Source: an uncultured Bacteroides sp. (GTDB lineage Bacteria; Bacteroidota; Bacteroidia; Bacteroidales; Bacteroidaceae). Taken from it: 52,204 nt of DNA. The position numbers and the translations under genes were made by a program. Each line of letters starts with the position of its first letter. Positions within the stretch are counted from its first letter, which is position 1. Location: the NCBI GenBank assembly GCA_949296855.1, contig CASFRN010000123.1:1-52204 (forward strand), written 5' to 3'. Below the pieces are notes generated by a model, which saw only the letters and a list, made by a program, of their open reading frames with translations, was not told where the DNA came from and did not search any database. This document shows positions 32,456 to 39,844 of this stretch, piece by piece.

Positions 32456-33151
32456 TCAGTCCACCAACTGAAGCCCTACGCCTTTCACCGTCTTTAGCTG
32501 CACACTCTCGTCCGCCGAAAGCAGTTTGCGCAAGCGCGACACGAAAACATCCAGGCTGCGCGAAGCGAAATAATCGTCTTCTGTGTTCCACAAGCGCGAA
32601 AGAATGACCTCACGGCGCACCACCTTTCCCTTGCTCTCGCACAACAGGCGGAGCAAATCCGCCTCGCGGACGGTAAGCGTTTCCATGTCTCCGCTTTCTT
32701 TCGATAAGGTAGAGCGGTCGGCATTAAACGTGTACAGCTTGCCTATCGCAAAGACCGCTTCGTGCGGTTCTGCCTGTCTGCCTTGCGTCATCTTGAACAA
32801 AGCAGTGATATGCGCGTGCAGTTCTTCGGGCAGGAAAGGTTTCTTGATGTAGTTGTTCACCCCCAATTCGTACCCCTTCACCACGTCTTTGGGCGATACT
32901 CTGCCCGAAGTGAAAAGGATAGGCGTCCGGTCGTCCGTCTTGCGGATGCGGTGCACCATTTCATACCCGTCCATTACGGGCATCTCGATGTCGGACACAA
33001 TCACATCAGGCTTCCACGTTTTCCAAATCCGCAAGCCTTCCTCGCCGTTGGCAGCTGTCTGTATCTCGTAGCCGCCTATCATGTCTTCCAGCCCGCCACG
33101 GATGATGTAGCAAAGGTTGGCATCGTCTTCTACCAATAACAGTCTCGTCAT
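32456..33151 (-). CDS. OmpR/PhoB-family response regulator
   Basis: A 231-residue two-domain regulator. The receiver (1-120) has the acidic pair E8/D9-D10, the phospho-acceptor D54 in VSDIEMPVMDG, T/S in LFTSGR and the lysine in YIKKPF. The winged-helix DNA-binding domain (about 135-230) shows LTVREADLLRLLCESKGKVV and SLDVFVSRLRKLL. I chose the ATG at 33151 (MTRLLLVEDD), preceded by a strong aaggagga site, which is unusual in this phylum. It is the second gene after its histidine kinase. OmpR-type regulators bind 10-11 bp direct repeats, and such repeats sit before the outer-membrane barrel gene at 35560. Confidence 0.93.
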   Translation of the reverse strand: MTRLLLVEDDANLCYIIRGGLEDMIGGYEIQTAANGEEGLRIWKTWKPDVIVSDIEMPVMDGYEMVHRIRKTDDRTPILFTSGRVSPKDVVKGYELGVNNYIKKPFLPEELHAHITALFKMTQGRQAEPHEAVFAIGKLYTFNADRSTLSKESGDMETLTVREADLLRLLCESKGKVVRREVILSRLWNTEDDYFASRSLDVFVSRLRKLLSADESVQLKTVKGVGLQLVD

Positions 33152-33173
33152 TTGTTCCTCCTTTCTGTTTTTC

Positions 33174-33229
33174 ACCACAGATTACACAGATTTAACTAAT
33201 TAATTTTTCTAATCTGTGTAATCTGTGGT
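33174..33229. repeat. CACAGA-family inverted repeat overlapping the kinase stop codon
   Basis: Perfect 19-bp arms 33174-33192 and 33211-33229 (accacagattacacagatt and complement). The second arm encodes the last six residues (TTDYTD) and first stop base of the histidine kinase. Confidence 0.85.
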
Positions 33230-34582
33230 AAGACACGGCAGCACCAGCGTAAACTCGCTATACTCGCCTTCGATACTCTCTAACTTCACCGTGCCGCCAT
33301 GCGCCTCTACGATGCGGAGCACATAGTTCAGTCCTAAGCCGAAGCCCGACGGACCTCCCTTGCGGCTCCGGCTTACCGCCGAGGCACGTTCATATTTCTC
33401 AAATATCTTTGCCTGGTCTTTCAGTGGGATGCCCCAACCGTCGTCGCGCACCGAAACAGATACGCTTCCGTCGGGATGCTTTTGAGACGCAAAAGCGATA
33501 GTCACCTCTTCGCCCGAATACTTTACGGCATTATCTATCAGGTTGCTCAATGCCTCGCGCAGGAACTCCTCATCAGCATATACCGTCTCCGCGTCCAAAT
33601 GCCACACGTACCTGATTGGCTTCTCCGACTTTGCCCGGTATTTCTCGGCAAGGTCCTCCAACATCGGACGTAAGGCGCATTCCGTCCGCGTGAACTTCAG
33701 CTGGTTGTTCTCTAACTTGGCGAGGGTCAGCACCTTATTGGTCAGACTGATGAGGTGCTCTCCCTCCTCGCGCAAGATGCGGAAATACTTCGCCCGCTTC
33801 TCCGGCTGGTCGTCAAGCCGTCCTGTTTCGAGGATGCGCGTGCCCATTACGATAGAGCTGAGGGGCGTCTTCATGTCGTGTATCATGGCATACGAGAAAT
33901 CTTCGCGCATCTTCGCCGTCTTGTCCTGCCGCAGGATGATGCGCACCTGCCAAGCGATGCACCCCACCAATACGCCGATAATCAATACCGTGGAAAGTAG
34001 CACCAATGTCATCCGCCGCGCGATGACCCAATAGGGATTGGTAATGATGCCCTGCACAAACCTCGCTTCCTCGAAGTCGAGCATCAGCGAATCGGTCTTC
34101 AGCGTACTTTCCCGATACAGCTCTTTTCCTGCCGAAGTACGGAGCACCCGCCCCGTAGAGTCGACGATACACGAAGCCACCTCGGCACGGATGCCGACCG
34201 AATCGAGCAAGTGGGCATAAATCGAGTCGAGCGCGGGGAGCGACACATCCAAATGCACTTCCGTGTAAATGTAGTCCTGCATCCCGGTATGGATGCTCGA
34301 CATCAGCCATTGGTTTGGCATATTCCGAAATGTGGAAGCCGCTGTATCTACCTCGAACTTCAGCACCAAAGAAGAGTCTTTCTTGCCGAACTTCTGCTCC
34401 TTGTAGACCGACATCCGGTGGAACATCTCTTCCATCGAAGCGTCGCGGAACACCTCGTTCGCCTTCATCCGCAGGCTCTCCTCCGCCAGCCGGTAGCTGT
34501 TTGCCAGCCACATGTATTGCAGTCCCGCTACCGCCGCCACGGCGATGAGCACTATCCAGCGCAAATCCTTTATCCCTTTCAT
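33209..34582 (-). CDS. Sensor histidine kinase
   Basis: A 457-residue inner-membrane kinase. One helix is near residues 8-27 and a second at about 200-222 (MTLVLLSTVLIIGVLVG), enclosing a periplasmic sensor of about 170 residues of no family I recognise. The DHp box has H235 in YAMIHDMKTPLSS. The ATPase has the N box NLIDNAVKYSG, G1 DDGWGIP and G2 GFGLGLNYV. I chose the ATG at 34582 (MKGIKDLRW). The longer form from 34630 starts in repeat sequence. The last six residues TTDYTD come from the intergenic CACAGA repeat, so the original C-terminus was altered. It precedes the response regulator by 57 bp. Confidence 0.92.
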   Translation of the reverse strand: MKGIKDLRWIVLIAVAAVAGLQYMWLANSYRLAEESLRMKANEVFRDASMEEMFHRMSVYKEQKFGKKDSSLVLKFEVDTAASTFRNMPNQWLMSSIHTGMQDYIYTEVHLDVSLPALDSIYAHLLDSVGIRAEVASCIVDSTGRVLRTSAGKELYRESTLKTDSLMLDFEEARFVQGIITNPYWVIARRMTLVLLSTVLIIGVLVGCIAWQVRIILRQDKTAKMREDFSYAMIHDMKTPLSSIVMGTRILETGRLDDQPEKRAKYFRILREEGEHLISLTNKVLTLAKLENNQLKFTRTECALRPMLEDLAEKYRAKSEKPIRYVWHLDAETVYADEEFLREALSNLIDNAVKYSGEEVTIAFASQKHPDGSVSVSVRDDGWGIPLKDQAKIFEKYERASAVSRSRKGGPSGFGLGLNYVLRIVEAHGGTVKLESIEGEYSEFTLVLPCLTTDYTD

Positions 34583-34733
34583 AAGCGGTTGGTTTTTCAC
34601 CACAGAGCACGCGGGTCGAGAAGTTGACATTCGGCGTTGCAGAATCTTATAATACCGAAATCTTTGATTTTTACGATTGTTTTCATTGTCGGAAATAGGT
34701 TTAATTTGACATTCGGGTTCATTGAATCACCCC

Positions 34734-34741
34734 CAAAGATA
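34734..34741 (-). promoter_or_regulatory. -7 box for the kinase/regulator operon
   Basis: TATCTTTG on the minus strand, giving a leader of about 145 nt that contains the two ttgacattcgg direct repeats. Confidence 0.45.
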
Positions 34742-34784
34742 GTTTTATTTTCCGAAAAACCACCTTCCGGGAGGTAAAAAATGT

Positions 34785-34970
34785 GCGGCGACCCCTCGCC
34801 GGAGACCTTCGGAGTGTCGGAAAACGCGCGGCGACCCCTCGCCGGAGACCTTCGGAGTGTCGGAAAATGCGCGGCGACCCCTCGCCGGAGACTTTCGGAG
34901 TGTCGGAAAATGCGCGGCGACCCCTCGCCGGAGACCTTCGGAGTGTCGGAAAGTGTGCGGCGAGGGGTCG
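34785..34970. repeat. 43-bp tandem repeat, 4.3 copies
   Basis: The phrase gcggcgacccctcgccggag begins at 34785, 34828, 34871 and 34914, with a fifth partial start at 34957, an exact 43-bp period with only a few substitutions. Each unit holds the dyad cggcga-cccc-tcgccg. The unit length is not a multiple of three and there is no unique spacer, so it is neither a coding repeat nor a CRISPR. Confidence 0.95.
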
Positions 34971-35023
34971 GCGGATATTTTGCACGTTTTTCAAGGTCTA
35001 TTCCGTGCCCATCCACGTCACTT

Positions 35024-35158
35024 CGGATTTGTAATCCGACGTAATCGAGGCGCGGATTTGTAATCCGCATCGTCCGCAGGATGGATTGCAACAAGCTATA
35101 TCAGTGGGTATTACGGATTGCAAATCCGCAGTTCGATTACGCTGGATTACAAATCCAG
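35024..35158. repeat. Cluster of four ggatttgtaatcc-type palindromes
   Basis: Short palindromes cggatttgtaatccg (35024-35038), gcggatttgtaatccgc (35052-35068), cggattgcaaatccg (35114-35128) and ctggattacaaatccag (35142-35158). All are variants of one 15-17-bp motif. Confidence 0.8.
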
Positions 35159-35172
35159 CATAACAAGATTCA

Positions 35173-35385
35173 TTACTTTATGTGCAGGTCTTCTTTCCGC
35201 AGTTCGTCAAGACGTTGCTGATTGAGTATGCCTTCATCCCAAAGCCGATCGGACTCTTGGTCGAGCTTTGCTTGGAAATGGCGGGTCAGCACTTCTTGTA
35301 TCTCGCGTGCGTAGGCTTCGCTGTTATCGAACGAGAAAAGTTTCAGCAAATGTTGCTGCGTAGGGGTTAAGGTTGTTGCTTCCAT
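35173..35385 (-). CDS. Small conserved-type hypothetical protein, 70 residues
   Basis: MEATTLTPTQQHLLKLFSFD then an amphipathic, charged helix-rich sequence ending DELRKEDLHIK. It has no signal peptide or membrane helix. The composition (many E, K, Q, L) suggests a small helical cytoplasmic protein, possibly dimeric or an orphan antitoxin-like protein, though no toxin gene is adjacent. A TATCTTTG box (35411-35418) lies 26 bp upstream on the same strand, which supports it being a real gene. I do not recognise a named family. Confidence 0.65.
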   Translation of the reverse strand: MEATTLTPTQQHLLKLFSFDNSEAYAREIQEVLTRHFQAKLDQESDRLWDEGILNQQRLDELRKEDLHIK

Positions 35386-35410
35386 AAGTTTTTTCTTTTA
35401 AAGATTCGTA

Positions 35411-35418
35411 CAAAGATA
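35411..35418 (-). promoter_or_regulatory. -7 box for the 70-residue protein gene
   Basis: TATCTTTG on the minus strand, 26 bp before the start codon. Confidence 0.45.
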
Positions 35419-35472
35419 CTATTTTTCACCGTAACTTGCACTGATTTAATGATAAACAATTCGGTGTCCCCC

Positions 35473-35505
35473 CATTAACGTTACATTAACGTTGCGTTAA
35501 CCACC
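35473..35505 (+). promoter_or_regulatory. Three 11-bp direct repeats, candidate response-regulator box
   Basis: Units cattaacgtta (35473), cattaacgttg (35484) and cgttaaccacc (35495) repeat at exactly 11 bp. They occupy the place of the missing -33 element, 18 bp before the -7 box. OmpR/PhoB-family regulators bind such direct repeats, and one is encoded 2.3 kb away on the other strand. Confidence 0.7.
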
Positions 35506-35523
35506 GGTGCGGGGGCGGACGAT

Positions 35524-35531
35524 TACCTTTG
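35524..35531 (+). promoter_or_regulatory. -7 box for the outer-membrane barrel gene
   Basis: TACCTTTG, 28 bp before the ATG at 35560. There is no TTTG at -33, consistent with activator dependence. Confidence 0.55.
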
Positions 35532-35559
35532 CGGCATCAACCTAAACAACAAGACGGAT

Positions 35560-37833
35560 ATGAAAGCATTTATCTTCTTACTGATGTGCGGGCTGGGCGC
35601 AGGGACGCTCGCCGCACAGACTTTGACAGGAAAAGTAACTGACACGGAGCAGCGGGCAGTAGAAGCCGCTACGGTGGTGCTGCAAGCCGCCGACTCGACT
35701 TATATCGATGCGACACTGACGGACAGCTTGGGCGTGTTCCGCTTCGGGCAGTGCCCCGAAAGGTACCGCCTCGTCGTGCAACATCTTATTTATCAAACGC
35801 TCGTCCACGAAGGGAGCGGGGCAGACGCGGGGACGCTCGTGCTTATGCCGAGGGACTATGCGTTGGGCGAAGTGACGGTAAGGGGCGAACGGCCCTTGGT
35901 GAAGGTGGAGGGCAGCCGGCTGACGTATGACGTGGCGCAACTCGCAGCCAGTCGCCTCGTGACCAACGCCTATGAAGCGGTGCTCCGGTTGCCGGGCGTA
36001 ATGGAGCAGAATGGCACGCTCACCTTGGCGGGCACGGGAGCCGTGAGCCTCATCCTGAACGGCAAGCCTTCGTCGCTGACATACGAACAAATGGTATCTC
36101 TCTTAAAAGCGATGCCTGCCTCGCGCGTGGAGCGGGCGGAAGTGATGTATAGTGCGCCTCCGCAGTATCACGTGCGTGGGGCGGCTATCAACCTCGTAGT
36201 GAAGGGCTACAAGATGGGCGAAGGCGGGCTGCAAGGCGAGGTAAACGGCAATTACGTGCAGAAGGACGAGGCAGGCGGAAGTGGAGGAGTCACGTTGGCT
36301 TGGCTTTCGGAACGCTGGGATGTGGACGCGATGTACAACCTCAAGGATCGCTATTACCGTCAGGGCATGGACTTCCACGCCCTGCATACCGTGGACGGCG
36401 AGACGCACGACATCCGCCTGCCCGACAATGGCTGGGGACGAAGCCTTACCCATACCTTCCGCCTCGGCACCACGTATAAGCCTACAGTGAACGACCGCCT
36501 CAGCCTCAGCTATATGGGCAGCCTGAAGCCTGACGGGAAATCGGTAATGGACGCGTGGGGCAACGTGACAAACTCGCATAATGAAAAGCGGAGCGACGTA
36601 CAGCTGCATAATGCCTCGCTGAACTATACCGCCGGATTCGGGCTGAGCGCAGGTGCAGACTATACCTATTATAAAGACGAGAACACACAGGACTTCACCG
36701 ATACCCAATCCGAGCCTTCCGCCTTCCGAAGCGACTCGCGCCAGCGCATCGACCGCTGGAAAGTGTATGCCGACCAAAGCCATTCGCTCGCGAAAGACTG
36801 GACGCTGAACTACGGAGCTTCGTTCGCATACGTCAAAGACCGCAATTCGCAACATTACAACCAGCCCGAAATGAGCGGCGAGAATACCGAAAGCCGCATC
36901 GATGAATATACCTACAACGTCTATGCGGGTTTCGATAAGGTGTTCAGCCCGCAATGGAACCTCAGCGCATCGGCGGCGGTGGAATATTACCGGATGGCGG
37001 ACTACCGGAAATGGGCGGTCTACCCCACCCTTTCGCTGAACTACATCCTTTCGCCCTCGCACATCTTCCAGTTGTCGTTCAGTTCGGACAAGACCTATCC
37101 CGACTACTGGACGCTGAGCGGAAGCGTGGGCTACCTGAACGGGTATCAGACCTCGGTGGGCAACACCAACCTGCGCCCGTACAGCGACTATACCGCTACG
37201 CTGACGTATATCTGGAAAAACAAATACATCCTGCAAGCGGACTACAGCTACGTGCCCGACTATTTTATGCAGATGACTTACCTCGACTCGCACGAACTGC
37301 GCGCCGTGTACAACTACCAGAACTGGGATTTCATCAAGCTGCTGACCTTCACCGCCGTCATCCCCTTCAAAGCAGGAACGTGGTGGGACAGCCAGCTGAT
37401 GCTGAACGCCCAGCTGAAACACGACAAGGCGAGCGATTACTTCGACGCACCTTTCGACCACAAGCGATGGGCAGGCATCGGGCAATGGACGAACACCTTC
37501 ACCCTGAGCCGCAAGCCCGACATCCGCCTGGAAGTGTCCGCCTTCGGTCAGACAGGCAGCGTGCAAGGCAGTTACAGCATCGGTGCCGCGGGCTATGTGG
37601 ATGCCGCCCTGCGCTATACCTTCGCCAATGGCAAGGCGATGATTCAGGCAAAGGGAACCGACCTCTTCAACGGGATGAACCGCCTCAACATCGAGTCGCG
37701 CAACGGCACCCAGCACTTCGATATGCGGGTAAGGAACTACGAGCGCAGCCTCACCGTCTCGTTCAGCTACCGGTTCGGCGGGTATAAGAAGCAGGAAGCG
37801 AAAGAAGTGGATACATCGCGGTTTGGGATGTGA
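35560..37833 (+). CDS. TonB-dependent-receptor-like outer membrane beta-barrel protein
   Basis: A 757-residue outer-membrane protein. The signal peptide is 1-18 (ends LAAQ). A CarboxypepD_reg-like beta-sandwich follows (about 20-98, LTGKVTDTEQRAVEAATVVL). A plug-like domain comes next (about 100-215, VLRLPGVMEQNG, LILNGKPSSLTYEQ and IEVMYS-type sequence ERAEVMYSAPPQY). The rest is a barrel of about 14-22 strands typical of the OMP_b-brl_3 group. No SusD partner is next to it, so it is not a SusCD pair. The promoter carries 11-bp direct repeats, which suggests control by the neighbouring two-component system. A barrel of this family next to a kinase/regulator pair suggests envelope-stress or ligand-uptake function. 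The substrate is unknown. Confidence 0.9.
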   Translation: MKAFIFLLMCGLGAGTLAAQTLTGKVTDTEQRAVEAATVVLQAADSTYIDATLTDSLGVFRFGQCPERYRLVVQHLIYQTLVHEGSGADAGTLVLMPRDYALGEVTVRGERPLVKVEGSRLTYDVAQLAASRLVTNAYEAVLRLPGVMEQNGTLTLAGTGAVSLILNGKPSSLTYEQMVSLLKAMPASRVERAEVMYSAPPQYHVRGAAINLVVKGYKMGEGGLQGEVNGNYVQKDEAGGSGGVTLAWLSERWDVDAMYNLKDRYYRQGMDFHALHTVDGETHDIRLPDNGWGRSLTHTFRLGTTYKPTVNDRLSLSYMGSLKPDGKSVMDAWGNVTNSHNEKRSDVQLHNASLNYTAGFGLSAGADYTYYKDENTQDFTDTQSEPSAFRSDSRQRIDRWKVYADQSHSLAKDWTLNYGASFAYVKDRNSQHYNQPEMSGENTESRIDEYTYNVYAGFDKVFSPQWNLSASAAVEYYRMADYRKWAVYPTLSLNYILSPSHIFQLSFSSDKTYPDYWTLSGSVGYLNGYQTSVGNTNLRPYSDYTATLTYIWKNKYILQADYSYVPDYFMQMTYLDSHELRAVYNYQNWDFIKLLTFTAVIPFKAGTWWDSQLMLNAQLKHDKASDYFDAPFDHKRWAGIGQWTNTFTLSRKPDIRLEVSAFGQTGSVQGSYSIGAAGYVDAALRYTFANGKAMIQAKGTDLFNGMNRLNIESRNGTQHFDMRVRNYERSLTVSFSYRFGGYKKQEAKEVDTSRFGM

Positions 37834-37877
37834 TGCGGTCTTACCATTTCCAATGCGAAGACATAGAAACGCAGAGT

Positions 37878-38312
37878 CTATTCAATGTATTCTATATCCA
37901 AATCAATCTTGCCTACATATTCTTTCGGAATGACGTAGGCAACATACCAGGTCTCTACAACGTTTGTCATATTCTGATATATTCGAACAGAAAGGAGGTA
38001 GCGGTCGCCCGACTGGAGCAGCTCTTTCTGCAGATCGGTTATTCCGCTACCGGAAATCCCTTTCACTATCGCCAATACACCATCTGAGAAGGGTATGTTT
38101 GCCTCGGGTTTCGTATCTTCCTCAGCAAAAAGCCGGTCGAATCCGGTTTTGCTCTCGATATAAACCACAGTGTCCAAAGGAATATCAAGGTCGTAACCAC
38201 GTCTGTAACTGATTTCATCGTATGCATACGGCAATTCCACAAACGCATCGCTGCATGAAGCGAATGGCAAGCATACAGCTAATATAATCAGGTAGAATAA
38301 GAAATGTTTCAT
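37878..38312 (-). CDS. Small lipoprotein
   Basis: A 144-residue protein with an SPII signal (lipobox FASC). The mature part contains VVYIESKTGFDRLF, ILAIVKG-like IVKGISGSG and a final strand-rich segment WYVAYVIPKEYVGKIDLDIE. This faintly recalls the PrcB C-terminal pattern of protease-associated lipoproteins, but the match is too weak to name it. It converges with the barrel gene (44-bp gap). A TATATTTG box lies upstream on the same strand at 38353-38360. Confidence 0.75.
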   Translation of the reverse strand: MKHFLFYLIILAVCLPFASCSDAFVELPYAYDEISYRRGYDLDIPLDTVVYIESKTGFDRLFAEEDTKPEANIPFSDGVLAIVKGISGSGITDLQKELLQSGDRYLLSVRIYQNMTNVVETWYVAYVIPKEYVGKIDLDIEYIE

Positions 38313-38387
38313 AATGTGCTCTTTCGTAAGTTAAATATAGAATTATCATTAGCAAATATAGACATTATTTCTCAAACTCGCAGATTA

Positions 38388-38562
38388 AGAGCCTGTTTAA
38401 AATTTCCGATAAAGTTGTATTATCAGGTCTCTTTTGAGTTTGTTTCCGGTCTGTTTTCCCGATTTTATGCGTCAGATAGCCCGCGATCCTCCTTATAAAA
38501 TCAGAAGAACATCCTCGAAAACAATCCTCAAAATAAGCCTGAGCAAAATTTAAACAGGCTCT
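38388..38562. mobile_element. MITE-like element, about 175 bp
   Basis: The ends are inverted repeats AGAGCCTGTTTAAAATTT (38388-38405) and aaatttaaacaggctct (38546-38562), with a one-base indel. The minus strand is open across the whole element (AYFEDCFRGCSSDFIRRIAG in the middle), which could be the remnant of a transposase gene end. A lone copy of one terminus is at 27020-27030. No target-site duplication could be confirmed by eye. Confidence 0.65.
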
Positions 38563-38755
38563 AAACCTTTATCATCCCGAAGTAATAGATATTTATATGA
38601 GTCAAGTATCTCTTCTTGTTTAATTTTAATACCTTAATTATGCTTTCGGTTATAATGGAAACGCATGAAAAACGGATAACGGATTGGGAGAAAATTCTAG
38701 CGAAGATGGATATGTTTGGTGAGGCAGCCGTGGTTTCAGACAGTTTCATCACGGT

Positions 38756-38826
38756 GAAACTATCGTTTTGCCTTGCTGAAACTATCGTTTCACCTTGTTA
38801 AAACTATCGTTTCTGCTTGATGAAAC
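38756..38826. repeat. 22-bp-period dyad array, locus 3
   Basis: Units GAAACnnnnGTTTC start at 38756, 38778 and 38800, with a half unit at 38822, all 22 bp apart (gaaactatcgtttc and variants). Same geometry as loci 1, 2 and 4 but different arm sequence. Confidence 0.85.
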
Positions 38827-38925
38827 AGGATGAGGATGCAGCTGCCTTTCGGAAGGCTTGCGGATGATGTGCCCGATGAGGCTATATGTCTGTGTGAACC
38901 AACCGGATAGAGGGTAAAAGAAAAG

Positions 38926-38985
38926 CCACGGATTACACCGGAACGGACGGTTTTCGATGGAATAGGGAAGCGGTGTAACCTGTGG
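38926..38985 (-). terminator. Hairpin downstream of the Crp/Fnr gene
   Basis: Arms ccacggattacacc (38926-38939) and ggtgtaacctgtgg (38972-38985) pair at 12 of 14 positions, 41 bp beyond the stop codon. It looks like a diverged relative of the CACAGA hairpins. Confidence 0.45.
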
Positions 38986-39025
38986 CGGGAAAGTTTTTGG
39001 GGCAACGATGCCCCTGGAAGGAAGT

Positions 39026-39727
39026 TTATCCGATTTTGCTGATTTTCTTCAGTTTTTCTTCGTCAACTATTTTTATTTTGCGTCCATCGATAATGAGCAG
39101 CTTCTCGGCGGCAAAGTTCGACAAGGTACGGATGGCGTTCGAAGTGGTCATGTTCGACAGGTTGGCAAGGTCTTCACGCGAGAGGTAAATGCTCAGCGTG
39201 CATCCGTCTTCTTCCAGTCCGTAGGTGTCTTTCAGGAACAGCAGCGATTCCGCCAGCCGTCCGCGGATGTGCTTTTGCGTCAGGTTGACGGTGCGTGCAT
39301 CGGATATGCCCAAGTCTTTCGACAACTGGCGGATGAAGTACATCGCCAGTCCCGCGTTTTGCTGTACTAATTCTTCGATGATTGTCATCGGGATGAGGCA
39401 CATCGTGCAAGGCTCGAAAGCCGCCGCCGCCGTCACGAAATTTTCTTGGGCGAAATAAGCCCGGTAGGCGAAATACTCCTTGTTTTTTATCACGCGGATA
39501 ATCTGGCTGCGTCCGCCTACTCCGTCCTTATAGATTTTCACTTTGCCGTTCAGCAGACACATCATGTATTGCGGGGTTTCGCCTTCGCAATAGATGATTT
39601 CGTTCTTCTTGTATTTCTGAATCGTAAAGTTTTGCGCAAGGTAATCACGTTGCGCCTCTGTAAGAGGTTGCCATAAATCGGGAATACTCTCGGCAATCTC
39701 TGCTTCTGTCAGTTCCTTCTTTACCAT
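39026..39727 (-). CDS. Crp/Fnr-family transcription regulator
   Basis: A 233-residue regulator. The N-terminal cyclic-nucleotide-binding fold (about 25-140) is seen in FTIQKYKKNEIIYCEGETPQ and MMCLLNGKVKIYKDG. The dimer helix follows (about 140-165). The C-terminal winged HTH (about 175-228) has LSREDLANLSNMTTSNAIR, the helix-turn-helix core of this family. The cAMP-contacting signature RxS of E. coli CRP is not present, and no FNR-type N-terminal cysteine cluster is visible, so the effector is unknown. It is divergent from the DUF5686 gene. A TACCTTTG box lies upstream at 39756-39763. Confidence 0.92.
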   Translation of the reverse strand: MVKKELTEAEIAESIPDLWQPLTEAQRDYLAQNFTIQKYKKNEIIYCEGETPQYMMCLLNGKVKIYKDGVGGRSQIIRVIKNKEYFAYRAYFAQENFVTAAAAFEPCTMCLIPMTIIEELVQQNAGLAMYFIRQLSKDLGISDARTVNLTQKHIRGRLAESLLFLKDTYGLEEDGCTLSIYLSREDLANLSNMTTSNAIRTLSNFAAEKLLIIDGRKIKIVDEEKLKKISKIG

Positions 39728-39755
39728 AGGTGCTATAAAACGATGTTATGAAGCA

Positions 39756-39763
39756 CAAAGGTA
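39756..39763 (-). promoter_or_regulatory. -7 box for the Crp/Fnr gene
   Basis: TACCTTTG on the minus strand, 29 bp before the start codon. Confidence 0.5.
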
Positions 39764-39844
39764 GTAAGAAAAAATGAAAATCTTTATTTAAAGCCTAAAA
39801 AATCACGCTTGGGCAAGCGGATTTATTATATATTTGCCTTTGCA

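Larger units (their letters stand above)
34583..35172. other. 590-bp repeat-filled region upstream of the kinase operon
   Basis: In order: half of a CACAGA repeat (34595-34610), two imperfect 23-nt direct repeats starting ttgacattcgg (34624 and 34706), the kinase promoter box (34734-34741), a 43-bp tandem repeat (34785-34970) and four ggatttgtaatcc-type palindromes (35024-35158). Open frames on both strands through the tandem repeat are repeat artefacts. Confidence 0.6.
38313..39025. other. 713-bp gene-free region with MITE-like element and dyad array
   Basis: It contains a MITE-like element (38388-38562), a 22-bp-period dyad array (38756-38826) and the hairpin after the Crp gene (38926-38985). 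A 61-codon frame at 38616-38801 overlaps the array and is not supported. Confidence 0.6.

Noticed and set aside
34785-34970. CRISPR array
   Set aside because: Units follow one another with no unique spacers and no cas genes are in the window.
34597-35094. Several overlapping frames on both strands through the 43-bp tandem repeat
   Set aside because: They consist of the repeat read in different phases. A 43-bp unit shifts frame each copy, and no start context supports them.
35173-35385. Toxin-antitoxin pair for the 70-residue protein
   Set aside because: The size suits an antitoxin, but no toxin-like gene is adjacent on either side.
36103-37716. Long minus-strand frame (537 codons) opposite the outer-membrane barrel gene
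   Set aside because: The plus strand has signal peptide, domain order and promoter. The minus frame is a by-product of codon bias and has no recognisable motif.
35560-37833. SusC-type receptor of a polysaccharide utilisation locus
   Set aside because: At 757 residues it is shorter than SusC proteins and no SusD-like gene follows.
38616-38801. 61-codon plus-strand frame near the dyad array
   Set aside because: It ends inside the 22-bp repeats and has no promoter or family signal, though part of it (MFNFNTLIMLSVIMETHEKR) is not obviously random.
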